64,000 nucleotides of DNA, taken from positions 372,001 through 436,000 of the forward strand of contig MU867089.1 of assembly GCA_033725935.1 (NCBI GenBank), given 5' to 3'. Within the stretch, counting starts at the first letter, position 1. Each line of letters starts with the position of its first letter. This document shows, one piece after another, positions 33,250 through 43,940 of the stretch. This stretch comes from Cladorrhinum sp. PSN259 (lineage: Eukaryota; Ascomycota; Sordariomycetes; Sordariales; Podosporaceae). Both the position numbers and the translations under genes were made by a program. Below the pieces are notes generated by a model that was given only the letters and a program-made list of their open reading frames with translations, did no database searches and had not been told where the DNA came from.

Positions 33250-34416
33250 ATGGACCGATACCGCCAACTCCTCCTGTCGACTCTCATCAGCAAAGTAGTA
33301 ACCCCGGCACAATGCTGCCAGTCATTCTTCCTCCTCGCTGCCGCTCTGGTCCTAGCAGTCGCGGCTATGCCTTCTGACGCGAAGACGCTGTTGGTCAATT
33401 ACGGAGCAAGGAAGGCTTCTCCTCCTCCCTTTTCTTCTTCTTCTTCTTCTTCTTCTTCTTCTTCTCCTCCTCAGTCTTCTTCTCCCTCAGAACCATCAAA
33501 GTCGGCAGACAAAAAGTTACAAAAAAGAATTACAGCAGAAACGTGGTGGTGGTGGTGGTGGTGGAAAAAATCGCTGGCCGTAATCGACGATGTGACCAGC
33601 TGGAGTCAAGTCCCTCACTCGTGGTTCGGAGCGTTTTATCTACTTTCTGTGGGCTTATCGATCTTTTGGCTCGGACAGTATCTTACGGATGGGTATGTAT
33701 GGCGGCTCATTGCCTCCAAGCAGAGTGAGGAGGATGTCTTCAACGCGGGTCATTATGTGACGAAAGAGCAGGTGGCAGTAGGATGGACGATGATGTTCCT
33801 CCAGGGAGCTCGACGGGTCTTTGAGCACGCAACCATCATCAAGCCCTCAAAGAAATCAACCATGTGGGTGGTTCACTGGTTTTTGGGGTTATTCTTTTAT
33901 CTTTTTATGAGTGTTTCTGTTTGGGTTGAAGGATCTGGTAAGTTCATATATACATATATCTTCATTCTTCTTTTCAGATTTCATGAAAATCGCTAAACCC
34001 GTCATAAAGGATCTCTTCTCAACCTCAAGCAAGCATCAACTCGAGGTGACCCCTCCAATTCCCGGGAAGCTATCTTCAAACTCGCAATCGGGATTCCTGC
34101 ATTCCTGTATGCCTGGATCAACCAGTTCAAGTGTCACGAACACCTGGCCGGCCTCAAAAAGTATTCACTGCCAGAGGCTGGGCTCTTCCGTCACTTCATC
34201 TGCGCGCACTACACATGCGAATGCCTCCTCTACCTCTCCATGGCCATTGCCACGGCACCGCAAGGTGCATGGTGTAATAGGACATTGCTGTGCGCTGTCA
34301 CCTTCGTAGCCGTCAACCTCGGCGTCACAGCATCGGGAACCCGAAAATGGTATGCCTCAAAATTCGGCATCGGCCCGATCGCAAATAGGTGGAACATGAT
34401 ACCGTTTGTTTTCTGA
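33250..34416 (+). CDS. Polyprenol reductase, DFG10/SRD5A3 family
   Basis: Two exons (33250-33937, 34010-34416) give 364 residues. Multiple membrane segments are visible, starting with FFLLAAALVLAVAA. The C-terminal steroid 5-alpha-reductase-like domain contains LKKYSLPEAGLFRHFICAHYTCECLLYLS, then GVTASGTRKWYASKFG and the end NRWNMIPFVF, the family signature. The enzyme saturates the alpha-isoprene unit of polyprenol to make dolichol for N-glycosylation in the ER. The acceptor was set at ...GTCATAAAG (branch GCTAAAC), because it alone keeps phase and removes an in-frame stop. Odd feature: the loop after the first segment is enlarged by a run of 11 Ser and then seven consecutive Trp encoded by (TGG)7. 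The stop is only 60 bases from the stop of the convergent ALKBH6-like gene. Confidence 0.9.
33431..33564 (+). repeat. Coding microsatellites (TTC)n and (TGG)7
   Basis: A trinucleotide TTC/TCT tract around 33431-33464 encodes poly-serine, and (TGG)7 at 33544-33564 encodes seven tryptophans. Both are in frame within the polyprenol reductase gene. Confidence 0.9.
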
Positions 34417-34476
34417 TAGTAGTAGTTTTGTCCCGAAAGTACAACACTCATACACTCACACACACAAAAAGAAGAA

Positions 34477-35253
34477 TTATTTGCCCTTGAACATCGGACC
34501 CAGTTTGTTGCCGAGTTTAGACACCTTCAACACATCGCGATAAGTGAGACTAACACGGGTCTGTCGCTGGTTCAGTCCGTCCTTGTAAAGAGACGGCTCA
34601 CGGAGGAGGCCCCAATTTGCAATCGTTTCCTCGGAAAGGTTCACATCCGTTGAGATGGATTCTATGCCATGGAGATACTCAGTGTAGAGATCGGCAGTGG
34701 TGATCAATAGACTCCTGGGCTCTTGCAGCACTCTCCACACAGGCTCTGGATCCAGTGCGCCGTCGTCCTTGCTCCTGTAGAGGTTGAGGCAGAGCGTAGA
34801 ACCAAGACTGATAGTGCACACGACGGGGTGATATGCGCTGCCATCCTTGTGCGGCATAATGCCAGTGTTTGGCGTATACTCGTTTATCAAGACATGGTTG
34901 GGACGTTTATGGGGGCTGTCGGCAAAAATATTTGCTTTTGCGCTGTCTTCACTGTCAGAAACGGGTATCGAGAGCAGACGCGAGACGACGGGCTGTTCTA
35001 GCCAGTCGGGCAGCGGTCGAGCGTCGAGTAGCGCATTCTTGACAAGGTCGGACGGCCAGGTTTGCAGACGTCTATGAGTAAGCTGTCGCCATCTCGCTTT
35101 CGGTGCGGTCTCAACCTTTTGGAGAATCGCCCTCTCCTCGTCCTCGCTGATGAAATCTGCAATGTAGTACGCAGCTGGAGGTAACGTAGGAATTCGGTTC
35201 TGCTCAAGCGACGACGGAAGTTCGATATTATTATTGTTGGAGGCGTCCATCAT
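34477..35253 (-). CDS. ALKBH6-like Fe(II)/2-oxoglutarate dioxygenase
   Basis: Intronless frame of 258 residues (MMDASNNNNIEL start; the second Met is equally possible). The double-stranded beta-helix core shows HKD (in IMPHKDGSAYHP) as the first two iron ligands, a later His in YTEYLHGI, and the 2-oxoglutarate arginines in RQTRVSLTYRDV. The opening PPAAYYIADFISEDEERAILQKV and NHVLINEYTPNTGIMPH are typical of the ALKBH6 branch of AlkB proteins. A role in nucleic-acid demethylation or stress survival is inferred from the family; the substrate is not settled for this branch. Convergent with the polyprenol reductase gene. Confidence 0.9.
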   Translation of the reverse strand: MMDASNNNNIELPSSLEQNRIPTLPPAAYYIADFISEDEERAILQKVETAPKARWRQLTHRRLQTWPSDLVKNALLDARPLPDWLEQPVVSRLLSIPVSDSEDSAKANIFADSPHKRPNHVLINEYTPNTGIMPHKDGSAYHPVVCTISLGSTLCLNLYRSKDDGALDPEPVWRVLQEPRSLLITTADLYTEYLHGIESISTDVNLSEETIANWGLLREPSLYKDGLNQRQTRVSLTYRDVLKVSKLGNKLGPMFKGK

Positions 35254-36754
35254 GCCTAAACAATCCGAGCGAGCGAGCGATCGAGTGAGCGAAGGGGCGA
35301 CGGGAAGGGGCCTTTTCCTTTGACAAACTGGTCAGCTGGGTGAGGCGGAGCAAGGCTCGCAAGCAGACCTGCGGCAACGAACGCGGGGGGACCCTTTTGG
35401 TGGGCAAAGTCGCTGGCGTCATCCACTGAGAATTCTTGAAACCATTTTTTCTCCCCTCCCATCCTCCCAAGGTTCCTGGCTAAGGAGATACACTACGGCG
35501 GAGTGGAAAAGAATAAGCGGGTCGGATGGCAACAGTTCCAACAGTTGATATTTATTTATTAGGTGTGTTTTGATGGATGACTCCATCCCATTGAAATTCA
35601 ATGCTTTAACCGGGTGAGGCGCCGTGAAACATGAGAAACATTATGCGTGCTACAGAGTGCGACTCTCCTGCAGCAAAACACAACAATTGCCGGCTGCGAG
35701 AGCTGGATGCTCCCAAAGGTTCCAGGACGCGGAAATTGAACCTTGAGGGGCCAAAGCTTAATAATATAGCTGGCACCTGGGCAAGAAACTTTGACGTCTT
35801 CTAGTGTAGATGGAGTCTATATTGGATACGGTCAACATCGTCGCTTCTTTTTGAGATCAAGAAAGCTTTCAACAAAAACGAAATTGCGGCTACCAAACGA
35901 GACAGTCAGCGCAGTCCAGGCAGCCCTGTCCGGCCCTGCCCGTACTAAGTGCTAGCGCAGGTATCCTGGTCCAACGCGTCGGCAACACAATGTCGTCCGG
36001 GATCTCCTGGGCTACCGTAGCAAATGGACCAATGAGAGCGGTGGCGATCAGACTTTGATCTGGTAAATCGCCAAGTTCCCACCTATCGCATCCTTTCTCT
36101 CGCAGTTCCTTCCCAGTCCCAGCTGCCTGCCCTGCCCTGGCCCGGGCTATCCTGTTGCCCCGTTGCCCTGCTGCTGCTGCTGCTGCTGCCATCCCCAATC
36201 CCGTTTGATGGAGGAAGCAGCGGCAGCCAGCAGGCGGGAAGTGTGTCTTGTCTGCCTCCTTTTTTGGCTTGCAATCCGTCCATGAATTGCATGCAATTCA
36301 ACAACACCAACTTGTTCAACATCTAGTCCCGTATTATTGTTTGATTTGATCTGTTCCGCATCCCCGCATCCCACCATCTAATCCAGAACGAGCTTTTGTG
36401 CCACTCCTGTCCCCAACACAAAAACCCCCCTGTTGCTCTGCTTGGCCGAGGTGGTGGTTCTCTGTGAACACGGGGCTGTGCACCACAACGCTCTCAGCGC
36501 ACGCAAGCTTTTCTGTCTGGGTTGGTTTCAGTGTCGGCTTCCGTTCCTCGCCTTTTGCCTCCTGCCTCTCTTTCACCAAAAATCCCACCCACACCAACGA
36601 AATCTTTCCATCCCCTCGACCCCAGCTGTCTGGCGCATCATTGCTTTCGACCTGAATCAATCGCTGCATCTTCACGCTTCATCTCTTTCAGAATCTGGGG
36701 TCACGCAGCGACCAGGATGGTGCACAGCGGCAGTTGTTTTTCGAATTAAATGAC
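35254..36754. other. Divergent promoter region of the ALKBH6-like and Hos4-like genes
   Basis: 1.5 kb without a recognisable gene. The right part is pyrimidine-rich and contains a (CTG)7 repeat, consistent with a long leader for the Hos4-like gene. Confidence 0.6.
36168..36189. repeat. (CTG)7 repeat in the probable leader of the Hos4-like gene
   Basis: Seven CTG units about 570 bases before the ATG of the ankyrin-repeat gene. Confidence 0.85.
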
Positions 36755-39700
36755 ATGGATGCGCAGAATGCTGTCGAGCCCGCCTCCACGAAGCCTGCTG
36801 CTTCTCCCAAGCGCCCGGGCAGCGACGCCGACCAACCAAGGTCATCAGCACCCGCCGTGACCAAGTTGTCCAGCATCGCGAAACCCGAGCTGCCACCAAA
36901 GGACAGTAGTAACAGGCCCAGTGTGTCTGGTTCAGGCTCTACTTCGCACTCACAACCTCCTGATGACGATGCCGCCGCTGCCGACGGAAGTTCGGACGCC
37001 GAAACAATCGTGCTGCCCGGAAAAGATGGTCACTCTCCCTCAAAAGTGCGCAAAATTATCAAGCACGAGGACAAGAGCGACGGAGAAGACATTCAACCTC
37101 CACCTGCACCCTCGCTGCTCAGTCGCAAGCACTCTAATGTGAAACAGGACAGACAGGACCGTGATGGCAATGACAGAGGTGACAGAAGTGACCGCGGTGA
37201 ACGAGGTGATAAAGGCGACAGAAGTGACAGAGGCGACCGCAGTGAAAAGAACACGAGCAGTGACAAGGGAAAGACAGCAAGGTCGGCTTCTAGCACTCGA
37301 AATGGCCCAAATCCCAATGGCCCAAACAATGAGGGCGGCAGCGCTCCTGCTCTTGCATCGAAAAAGAAAAAACAGCACCTGGACGGCAAGGCCAAAATCA
37401 AGGACGGATCGAGCGGATTGAGCTCTGCTCCCACGTCTCCACCGCAGCGTCGTCGACGTGCTTCATATGCCCAGCAGTCAAAGTCGGATTCGGAAACTGC
37501 GCCGGTGGATTCCCCAAAAACTTCTGTCAAGGATAAGGACAGACCGCTCAGGGCTGTTGACAAGGGCGATAAAAGCGATAAGTCGATGCCTCACAAACGC
37601 AAGGCACCCCGTCCCGAAACGGACGACGAAGGAGAGAATCGCAAAGTTCGTCGACAACGCACTTCGGGGTCTGGCCTCGACGCGTCCCGTAAACAACAAC
37701 AGCAACCACAACCGACTGCTGCTGCTGCTGCAAAGCCACATCACGAGGCCCACTCCTCGAATCGTACTAGGTCAGCTTCTCCGCTCCCCCGTCCTCATAG
37801 GCGAAGCGCCTCGACACAACTCCCCGGCCACTCCCTCAACGGCCTCAGCCAAAAGAAAAAGCGAGTACCTGCGCCGCTCCAGTCGACCGACTACCATTCC
37901 GACGAGTCGTCTGCGAGCGGCAGCCCGCACCCTCGCAGCTCAAAATTGCGAAGCCTTACCACCCCGGCCACTGCAGAGTCAACCAATTCGCCGGCCAAAA
38001 TGGTCCCCCACAAGAAACACCTGGATGCGCATGGCCAGACCTTCCTTGCGAGAGCATGCGCCAAGGGCGAGTATGACATCGCCAAGACGAGGTTACAGGA
38101 GCGACCCGAGGACATCAATGTCGCCGACTATGCCGGCAACACGCCGTTGCAGATCGCCGCACTCAATGGGTACGACGACATTGTGAAGCTCCTCGTCGAG
38201 GCGGGGTGCAACCTCGATTGCGTCAACAATGACAAGGACACACCGCTACTTGATGCTGTCGAGAACGGCCACCTGGAGGTCGTCAACATTCTCCTCGACG
38301 CCGGGGTAAACCCACGCAAGGCCAATGCATACGGCCAGGAACCCATCACTAGGGTCAACGACGACCTAGACAATGCCGACGAGATCAGACAAGCTCTTCA
38401 GAACGCCAAAAAGAAGATGGGGGAACGTCGACGAACTTCAGAAGAGCACCAACCCGATCACAACGATGCATTGTCGTCGCATGGCCCCGAAAGTCCTCGG
38501 CGATCACCAGGGGCATCAGGCAACCTTCACGGCGGCGGAGGACGAAGGGCGGGCACGATACGGGCGACAAAAACCAGCAATCATTTACTGTACATGCCAA
38601 TGGATGACAAGACCCTTCGTGCGGCTGCCGCTCGTGGTGATGAGGAAACTGTTACTCGCATTCTTCAGGTCCGAGATTCCTTTGACGACCCCGAGTCCAT
38701 GGTGGCGGCTGCGCGCGGAGGCCACGAGATGGTCATGCAGCTTTTGTTGGCATTGGGCAGAGCTAATCCGGATCCAACGCCTATCTTAACACCCGATGGA
38801 TTGAACAGCGAATACTCAACTCCGATACTGGCTGCGATTGGGCAAGAAAACATCAAGGTGATCAGGCTGCTTCTCGATCAGGCTGACTTTGATCCCACCA
38901 GGCGCTTTAAAGGAGAGACTTACTACGAGATTGCGAGGCGGCGTCGTGGTCCGAATTGGATGGATGAGGAGCACATGCTAAAAGATGCATATGACGAGTA
39001 CAAGAAGTCCCATAAGGACATCTCTAAAAATCGGTCACCAAACAGGCGTGAGCAAGATAGGGAATCTCGGAGAAATAGGGCTGAACCAAAAGAGCCGAAA
39101 GACGACGCCGCACGGTCCCACAAGCGGAAGGCTTCAAGCCCAACAAGGGAACCGAAAAAGTCTACCGTGGCAAAAGTAGCAGCAAGCCCCAGAGAGAAGC
39201 GCAGGTCAAATTCGTTTACGATCCACCAAGACGAGCAAACCTCACCAAAGCGCGGACCAGGCAGGCCAAAGAAAGATGACCGCGGCATCCCCCTCATCGC
39301 TATATCCGATCGGGAGGCATCGCCAGCCACGAAACCCACAGTCAAGCCAAAGCGCGCAGAGTCGGATATTGCGGCTGCATCGTCTGAGGGCGAGACTGTC
39401 AAGCCAAGGCGCAAGTTGATCTCAGCACGCGAGCTCAAAGACAAGCGGGAGAAGCAACGTCGTGCTAGTCTTACTTCTAACGCATCCTCCATCATGAAGG
39501 AACCATCGAGCCCGCGCGACGAGCCGGAGAAACCCCAGAAAACGGAAAAGTACCACGACCGGACAAAGGCCATTAAGAGGGACGAGTCCCGTGATAGACT
39601 ATCTGTTTCTGGTGAGTCCACCGGCAAGCGACACAGATCTAGTGCGACTCCTCCGATAGGATCTGTCGAAAAGGAGGGTGGGGATAATCCAATCAAGAGA

Positions 39701-41699
39701 AGACGCATTGAGGGCGAGTCCAAGGAGCGTCGGCTGAAGCCCAGTCAATCTGACGACAGGCTTCTCAAGGCGCCTGCACCCCGAGATGGCGGATCCTCTT
39801 CGAACCCTCCTTCCAGGATGAGTTCCAAGACCCGAGATGATGAGGAGCGGAGAGCGACACCAAAGCCTAGAAAATCCGAGTTGCAAGGTGAACATGCTCG
39901 GCGAGAATCATCCAGCGTGCCAGTTAAATCAGAAGACCAAGACGTCGAGATGCCTGATGCCGATCAGCCGTCAGTCGACGCCGCTGAATCCCGTGCCCTC
40001 CAGCATAAGAAGAAGGAGGAGCATGAGAAAAAGAAACAGCTTGAGGCTGAAGCAGCGGCACGGGAAACAAAGAAGAAGGAAGACGAGAAGAGGCGCAAGG
40101 AAGAAGAGGAAAAGGAGCGACTGCGGGCCGAAGAAGCCAAGAGCAATGCTGAAGCAGAAGCTCGACGCCGAGCAGAGGAAGAGCAACGGCGAAAGGAGGA
40201 GGAGGAGAAGAAGCGAAAAGAAGATGAGGAGCGGAAGAGACGCGAGGAGGAGGAACGTAAACAGAAGGAACTCGAAGAGCGCCGCCGCCTTGAGGAAGAG
40301 CGTAAACGACGAGAAGAGGAGGAGGAGCGAAAGATACGTGAGGAGGCTGAGAGAAAGCAGAGAGAAGAGGATGAACGGCTGCATAGGGAGCGGCTGCACA
40401 GGGAACAGCTCGAACGCGAAGCAGCCGAAGAAGCTCGCCGCAAGGAAGAAGAGAGAAAGGAACTTGTCGCTCGGGAGGAGGAGCGGAGACGGGTTGCAAG
40501 AGAGGCCGAGGCCAAACGGATTCGTGAACAAGAGGAACGTCTTAGATTGGCTAAGCTCCCACCCCTTCTCAAGTGGCTCGAGATGGCAGATCATCCCAAA
40601 CTTCCGGCGGTGGCCGACAGATTCAGTACTATGCAGGGTGTCCGATACGACTGCATCCGCCCCCATGCCAATGGCACCCCAGAAGGAAGGGAACAATGGC
40701 TTCTGAACACTCAAGTCGCCTTGCTTCTGGGTGAGAAGGACCTGGAACTTTCTCGATGTATGTCGCTTTCTGGGTCCTCATTTTGTTGTCACCCTTTTAC
40801 TGACTTTGTCTTTTCAGATACTGGATGGGCCCGAGTACCTGCATCTCACACTGCGAAAGAGGCCATTTGGCGCCTCGAAGCTGACCGATATGCATTAACA
40901 ACATCGAGTTTGTATGAGCTTGGCAAGCAGATTCCCGGTTACTATCCCGATAACGATCCTGAAAGCATGAGCTACCCCGTCCGAGAGAAACTCCGTACCG
41001 ATGCATGGGAAAAGTTTTCTGCGATGGACATGTTCTTTGTCAAGGTAAGTCTAGAAAGATTGCACAGGGTCATGGCAAGTTTCTAACAATTGTGTGTGTC
41101 TTTAGGCCTCCGAATTCATGTACATTGCTTCAACAACGCATCACCTGCTGAATGTGAAACTCACGATGGCATATTGTGAGCTTCCAGAACCAGGAGCTTC
41201 ACCAATGAGCTGGTTGTGCCAGCCCAAGTGGAAAAGTGATCCACCGCAAGCGCAAACTGTCTGCGGTTTTGCGCCTGGCAACAAGTACTTCTTTAGAGGC
41301 GCCCTAGTTTCGGAGGATAAGCCAGGTCTTCGACAGGCTAGCACCTCGCCGTTTCCCAGACATCGATTCGTACGAAACGGGTTTGTTGCGGTCAGCTGCA
41401 AGGACCAGGATGGGGGGGTTGATTCAATGATGGCAGACGGTGATTTGCCACTCTTGCCGAATGGTGTTCACTCATCGCCTGTGAGCACCTCATCTTCTCA
41501 CCTTACTGCGACGACGACAGCAGGAGTGGTCAACGGGCTGAGATCCCCTGCTTTGGTAACAGCGGCACCGATATTAACGGGAACAAGGACAAACGGAGTG
41601 CCCAATCAACCTCTCTCTCCGACTTCTGAGCTAGGGCCTACTCAGGCTCGGCCGTTGGTCAATGGCATTCACCCCGTGGCTAACAGCGGGGCTCACTAG
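36755..41699 (+). CDS. Large ankyrin-repeat protein, Hos4-like (Set3 histone deacetylase complex)
   Basis: Three exons (36755-40757, 40818-41044, 41106-41699) give 1607 residues from the first in-frame ATG (MDAQNAVEP). The N-terminal ~420 residues are disordered and charged, with a DRGDRSDRGE-type tract (about residues 135-165). Ankyrin repeats at ~425-560 (GQTFLARACAKGEYDIAKTRL, NTPLQIAALNGYDDIVKLLVEAG, DTPLLDAVENGHLEVVNILLDAG) are followed by a second set at ~615-715. A very long Glu/Lys/Arg coiled coil spans ~1080-1265. A globular C-terminal part (LPPLLKWLEMADHPKLPAVADRFSTMQGVRYDCI... and beyond) crosses both introns. The first intron (60 nt, no stop) is a multiple of three, so the gene could look continuous there; TATCTTTTCAG-type signals and the recovered RYTGWARVP favour splicing. 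The architecture matches the Set3-complex subunit Hos4 of yeasts and its fungal relatives. A chromatin role is inferred. Confidence 0.83.
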
Positions 41700-42589
41700 A
41701 TGATCCACGCCGGTACAAGTTTACAAAAAGGGCATAGCAAAGGCATTGATGATTTTGGGCATTGCGTACTAGCGATTATATGACGGGTTGGGCGGCTATC
41801 TTTGTGTTTTCTTGGTGGGAGAGTTGTTTTTCGGCAAGGTGGTTACGCCTTGGATTGTTGGCTTTTTGCCTTCGCCCTTTTTTTTATCTCCAAAAGACAA
41901 AAATGGGCTCAAGGTTTTCCGGGAGATACCCTTGGTTTTATTGCAAGCAGCAGCAAACGTAACTTTTTCATGTTGAGAAGTATCATAAATGGCTTTATGT
42001 CTTCATGGGATGGGCATGCTGTATGTTGTATGTTGGTATTTATATTATATTTCATTTTCATGAAATTCGAGATGAATTGGGCATCAGGGGGGGCAAAGGG
42101 GCTTGGGAAAGTGTATATATACGGGGAAGAAGTCATGGGCGAAAACCGGATCGGAGGGCTGATGCAGATACATGTAGTGGGAGTATGACCAATCGGTACG
42201 GTTGTGTGTAGCAATGTATATAGTAGAACGAATTAAAATACGAACGAGAAAGCATTCTACAACAACATCAAAAGCTGAGGGGAAACAGGCGCAGTGACAT
42301 CAAAAGTCGCCGCCTCGCCAAGACCCTAGTGGCTTTCTAGGGTATGAGGGGCAATTCAGACAGTGTCCAAGACCACTGCAGCAAACCGCCCAATGCCCTT
42401 TTAACTCTTGCGATTTTTGCCCCACCATCAAAATTCCCACCGCGACACTGACGTTGCGAATAACTGCAAGGTAGCAGCAACAACACAAAGCAATCGAGGG
42501 CAAACGGCCGCTCACCCTTTTCCCACACACGACACAACCTCGCAAGCCGCGCCGATTACTTGCCCAACGGCAAGACCAACACCGCAAAG
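41700..42589. other. Gap between two plus-strand genes
   Basis: 3' flank of the Hos4-like gene and promoter of the DRG1 gene. No other feature is visible. Confidence 0.65.
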
Positions 42590-43940
42590 ATGTCGACCAC
42601 GGTAGAAAAGGTACGCAGCTCGTTTCGCGATTCTCTCCCCTCCGGGGCCGCGAGTTCGGATACCACAACGACGACAGCCATATATAGACCCCAAGCAGAG
42701 ACTGACAGTGTTGCCGGCGAATAGATCAAAGAAGTCGAAACTGAAATGGCTCGCACCCAAAAGAACAAGGCCACCTCTTACCATCTCGGTCAACTCAAAG
42801 CCAAGCTCGCAAAGCTCAAGCGCGAGCTTCTTACTCCCTCCGGAGGAGGTGGTGGCGGCGGAGCAGGCTTCGACGTAGCACGCACAGGTGTAGCCTCCAT
42901 CGGCTTCATCGGTTTTCCCTCGGTCGGAAAATCAACCCTCATGTCTCACCTCACAGGACAGCACTCGGAAGCGGCAGCATACGAGTTCACCACCCTCACG
43001 TCCGTCCCCGGCCAGGTCACGTATAACGGCGCACCCTTGCAGATGATCGATTTGCCTGGTATTATTGAGGGAGCCAAGGATGGCAGAGGCAGAGGTAGGC
43101 AGGTTATTGCTGTCGCAAAAACTTGCCACTTGATTTTTATCGTGCTGGATGTCAATAAGCCCCTGGCGGATAAGAGGGTTATCGAGGCCGAGTTGGAAGG
43201 CTTCGGAATCAGAATCAACAAGGAGCCGCCGAATATCACTTTCAGGAAGAAGGACAAGGGTGGGTTGAACATCACGAGCACGGTGCCGTTGACGCATATT
43301 GATCAGGATGAGATCAAGGCTGTCATGAGCGAGTGAGTATTTTTGACAGCCAACAGGGAAAAGGAGGGAAATTCTGATTAAGAAAAAAATAGATACAAAA
43401 TCAGCTCGGCTGATATCGCAATTCGTTGCGACGCAACCATCGACGACTTGATCGACATCCTGGAGGCCAAGAGCAGAAGTTACATCCCAGTCGTTTACGT
43501 CCTCAACAAGATCGACAGTATCAGTATCGAGGAGCTGGATCTGCTCTACAGAATTCCCAACTCGGTGCCCATCAGCTCGGAGCACGGGTGGAACATTGAC
43601 GAGCTGATGGAGGTCATGTGGGAGAAGTTGAAGCTGGTGCGGGTGTACACGAAGCCCAAGGGCAAGCTGCCCGATTATGACTCCCCTGTTGTTTTGCGCT
43701 CGACCAAGTGCACTGTTGAGGATTTCTGTAATACCATTCACAAGAGCATCTTGGAGCAGTTCAAGGTTGCGGTTGTGTATGGAAAGTCAGTCAAGCATCA
43801 GCCTCAAAGGGTTGGATTGTCGCATGAGTTAGCTGATGAAGATATTGGTAGGTTTTTTGTTTTTGTTTTTCTATTTTAAGAACAGTATCAGGCTGTACAG
43901 GTTGCTAACGGGTGTTTCAGTTACTATCGTCAAGCGGTAA
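42590..43940 (+). CDS. rbg1: Developmentally regulated GTP-binding protein DRG1 (Rbg1)
   Basis: Four exons (42590-42610, 42725-43332, 43393-43847, 43921-43940) give 367 residues, the same length as animal DRG1. The first exon encodes only MSTTVEK and the last only VTIVKR plus stop. An N-terminal helix and Lys-rich region is followed by a Gly run. The GTPase has GFPSVGKS (residues 70-77, G1), a switch-I TT, DLPGIIEGA (G3) and, after the inserted S5D2L-like segment, NKID (G4) and SSEHGWN (G5). A TGS domain forms the end. The protein associates with ribosomes together with a DFRP partner (Tma46 in yeast) and helps resolve stalled translation. Assignment is near certain. Confidence 0.97.
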
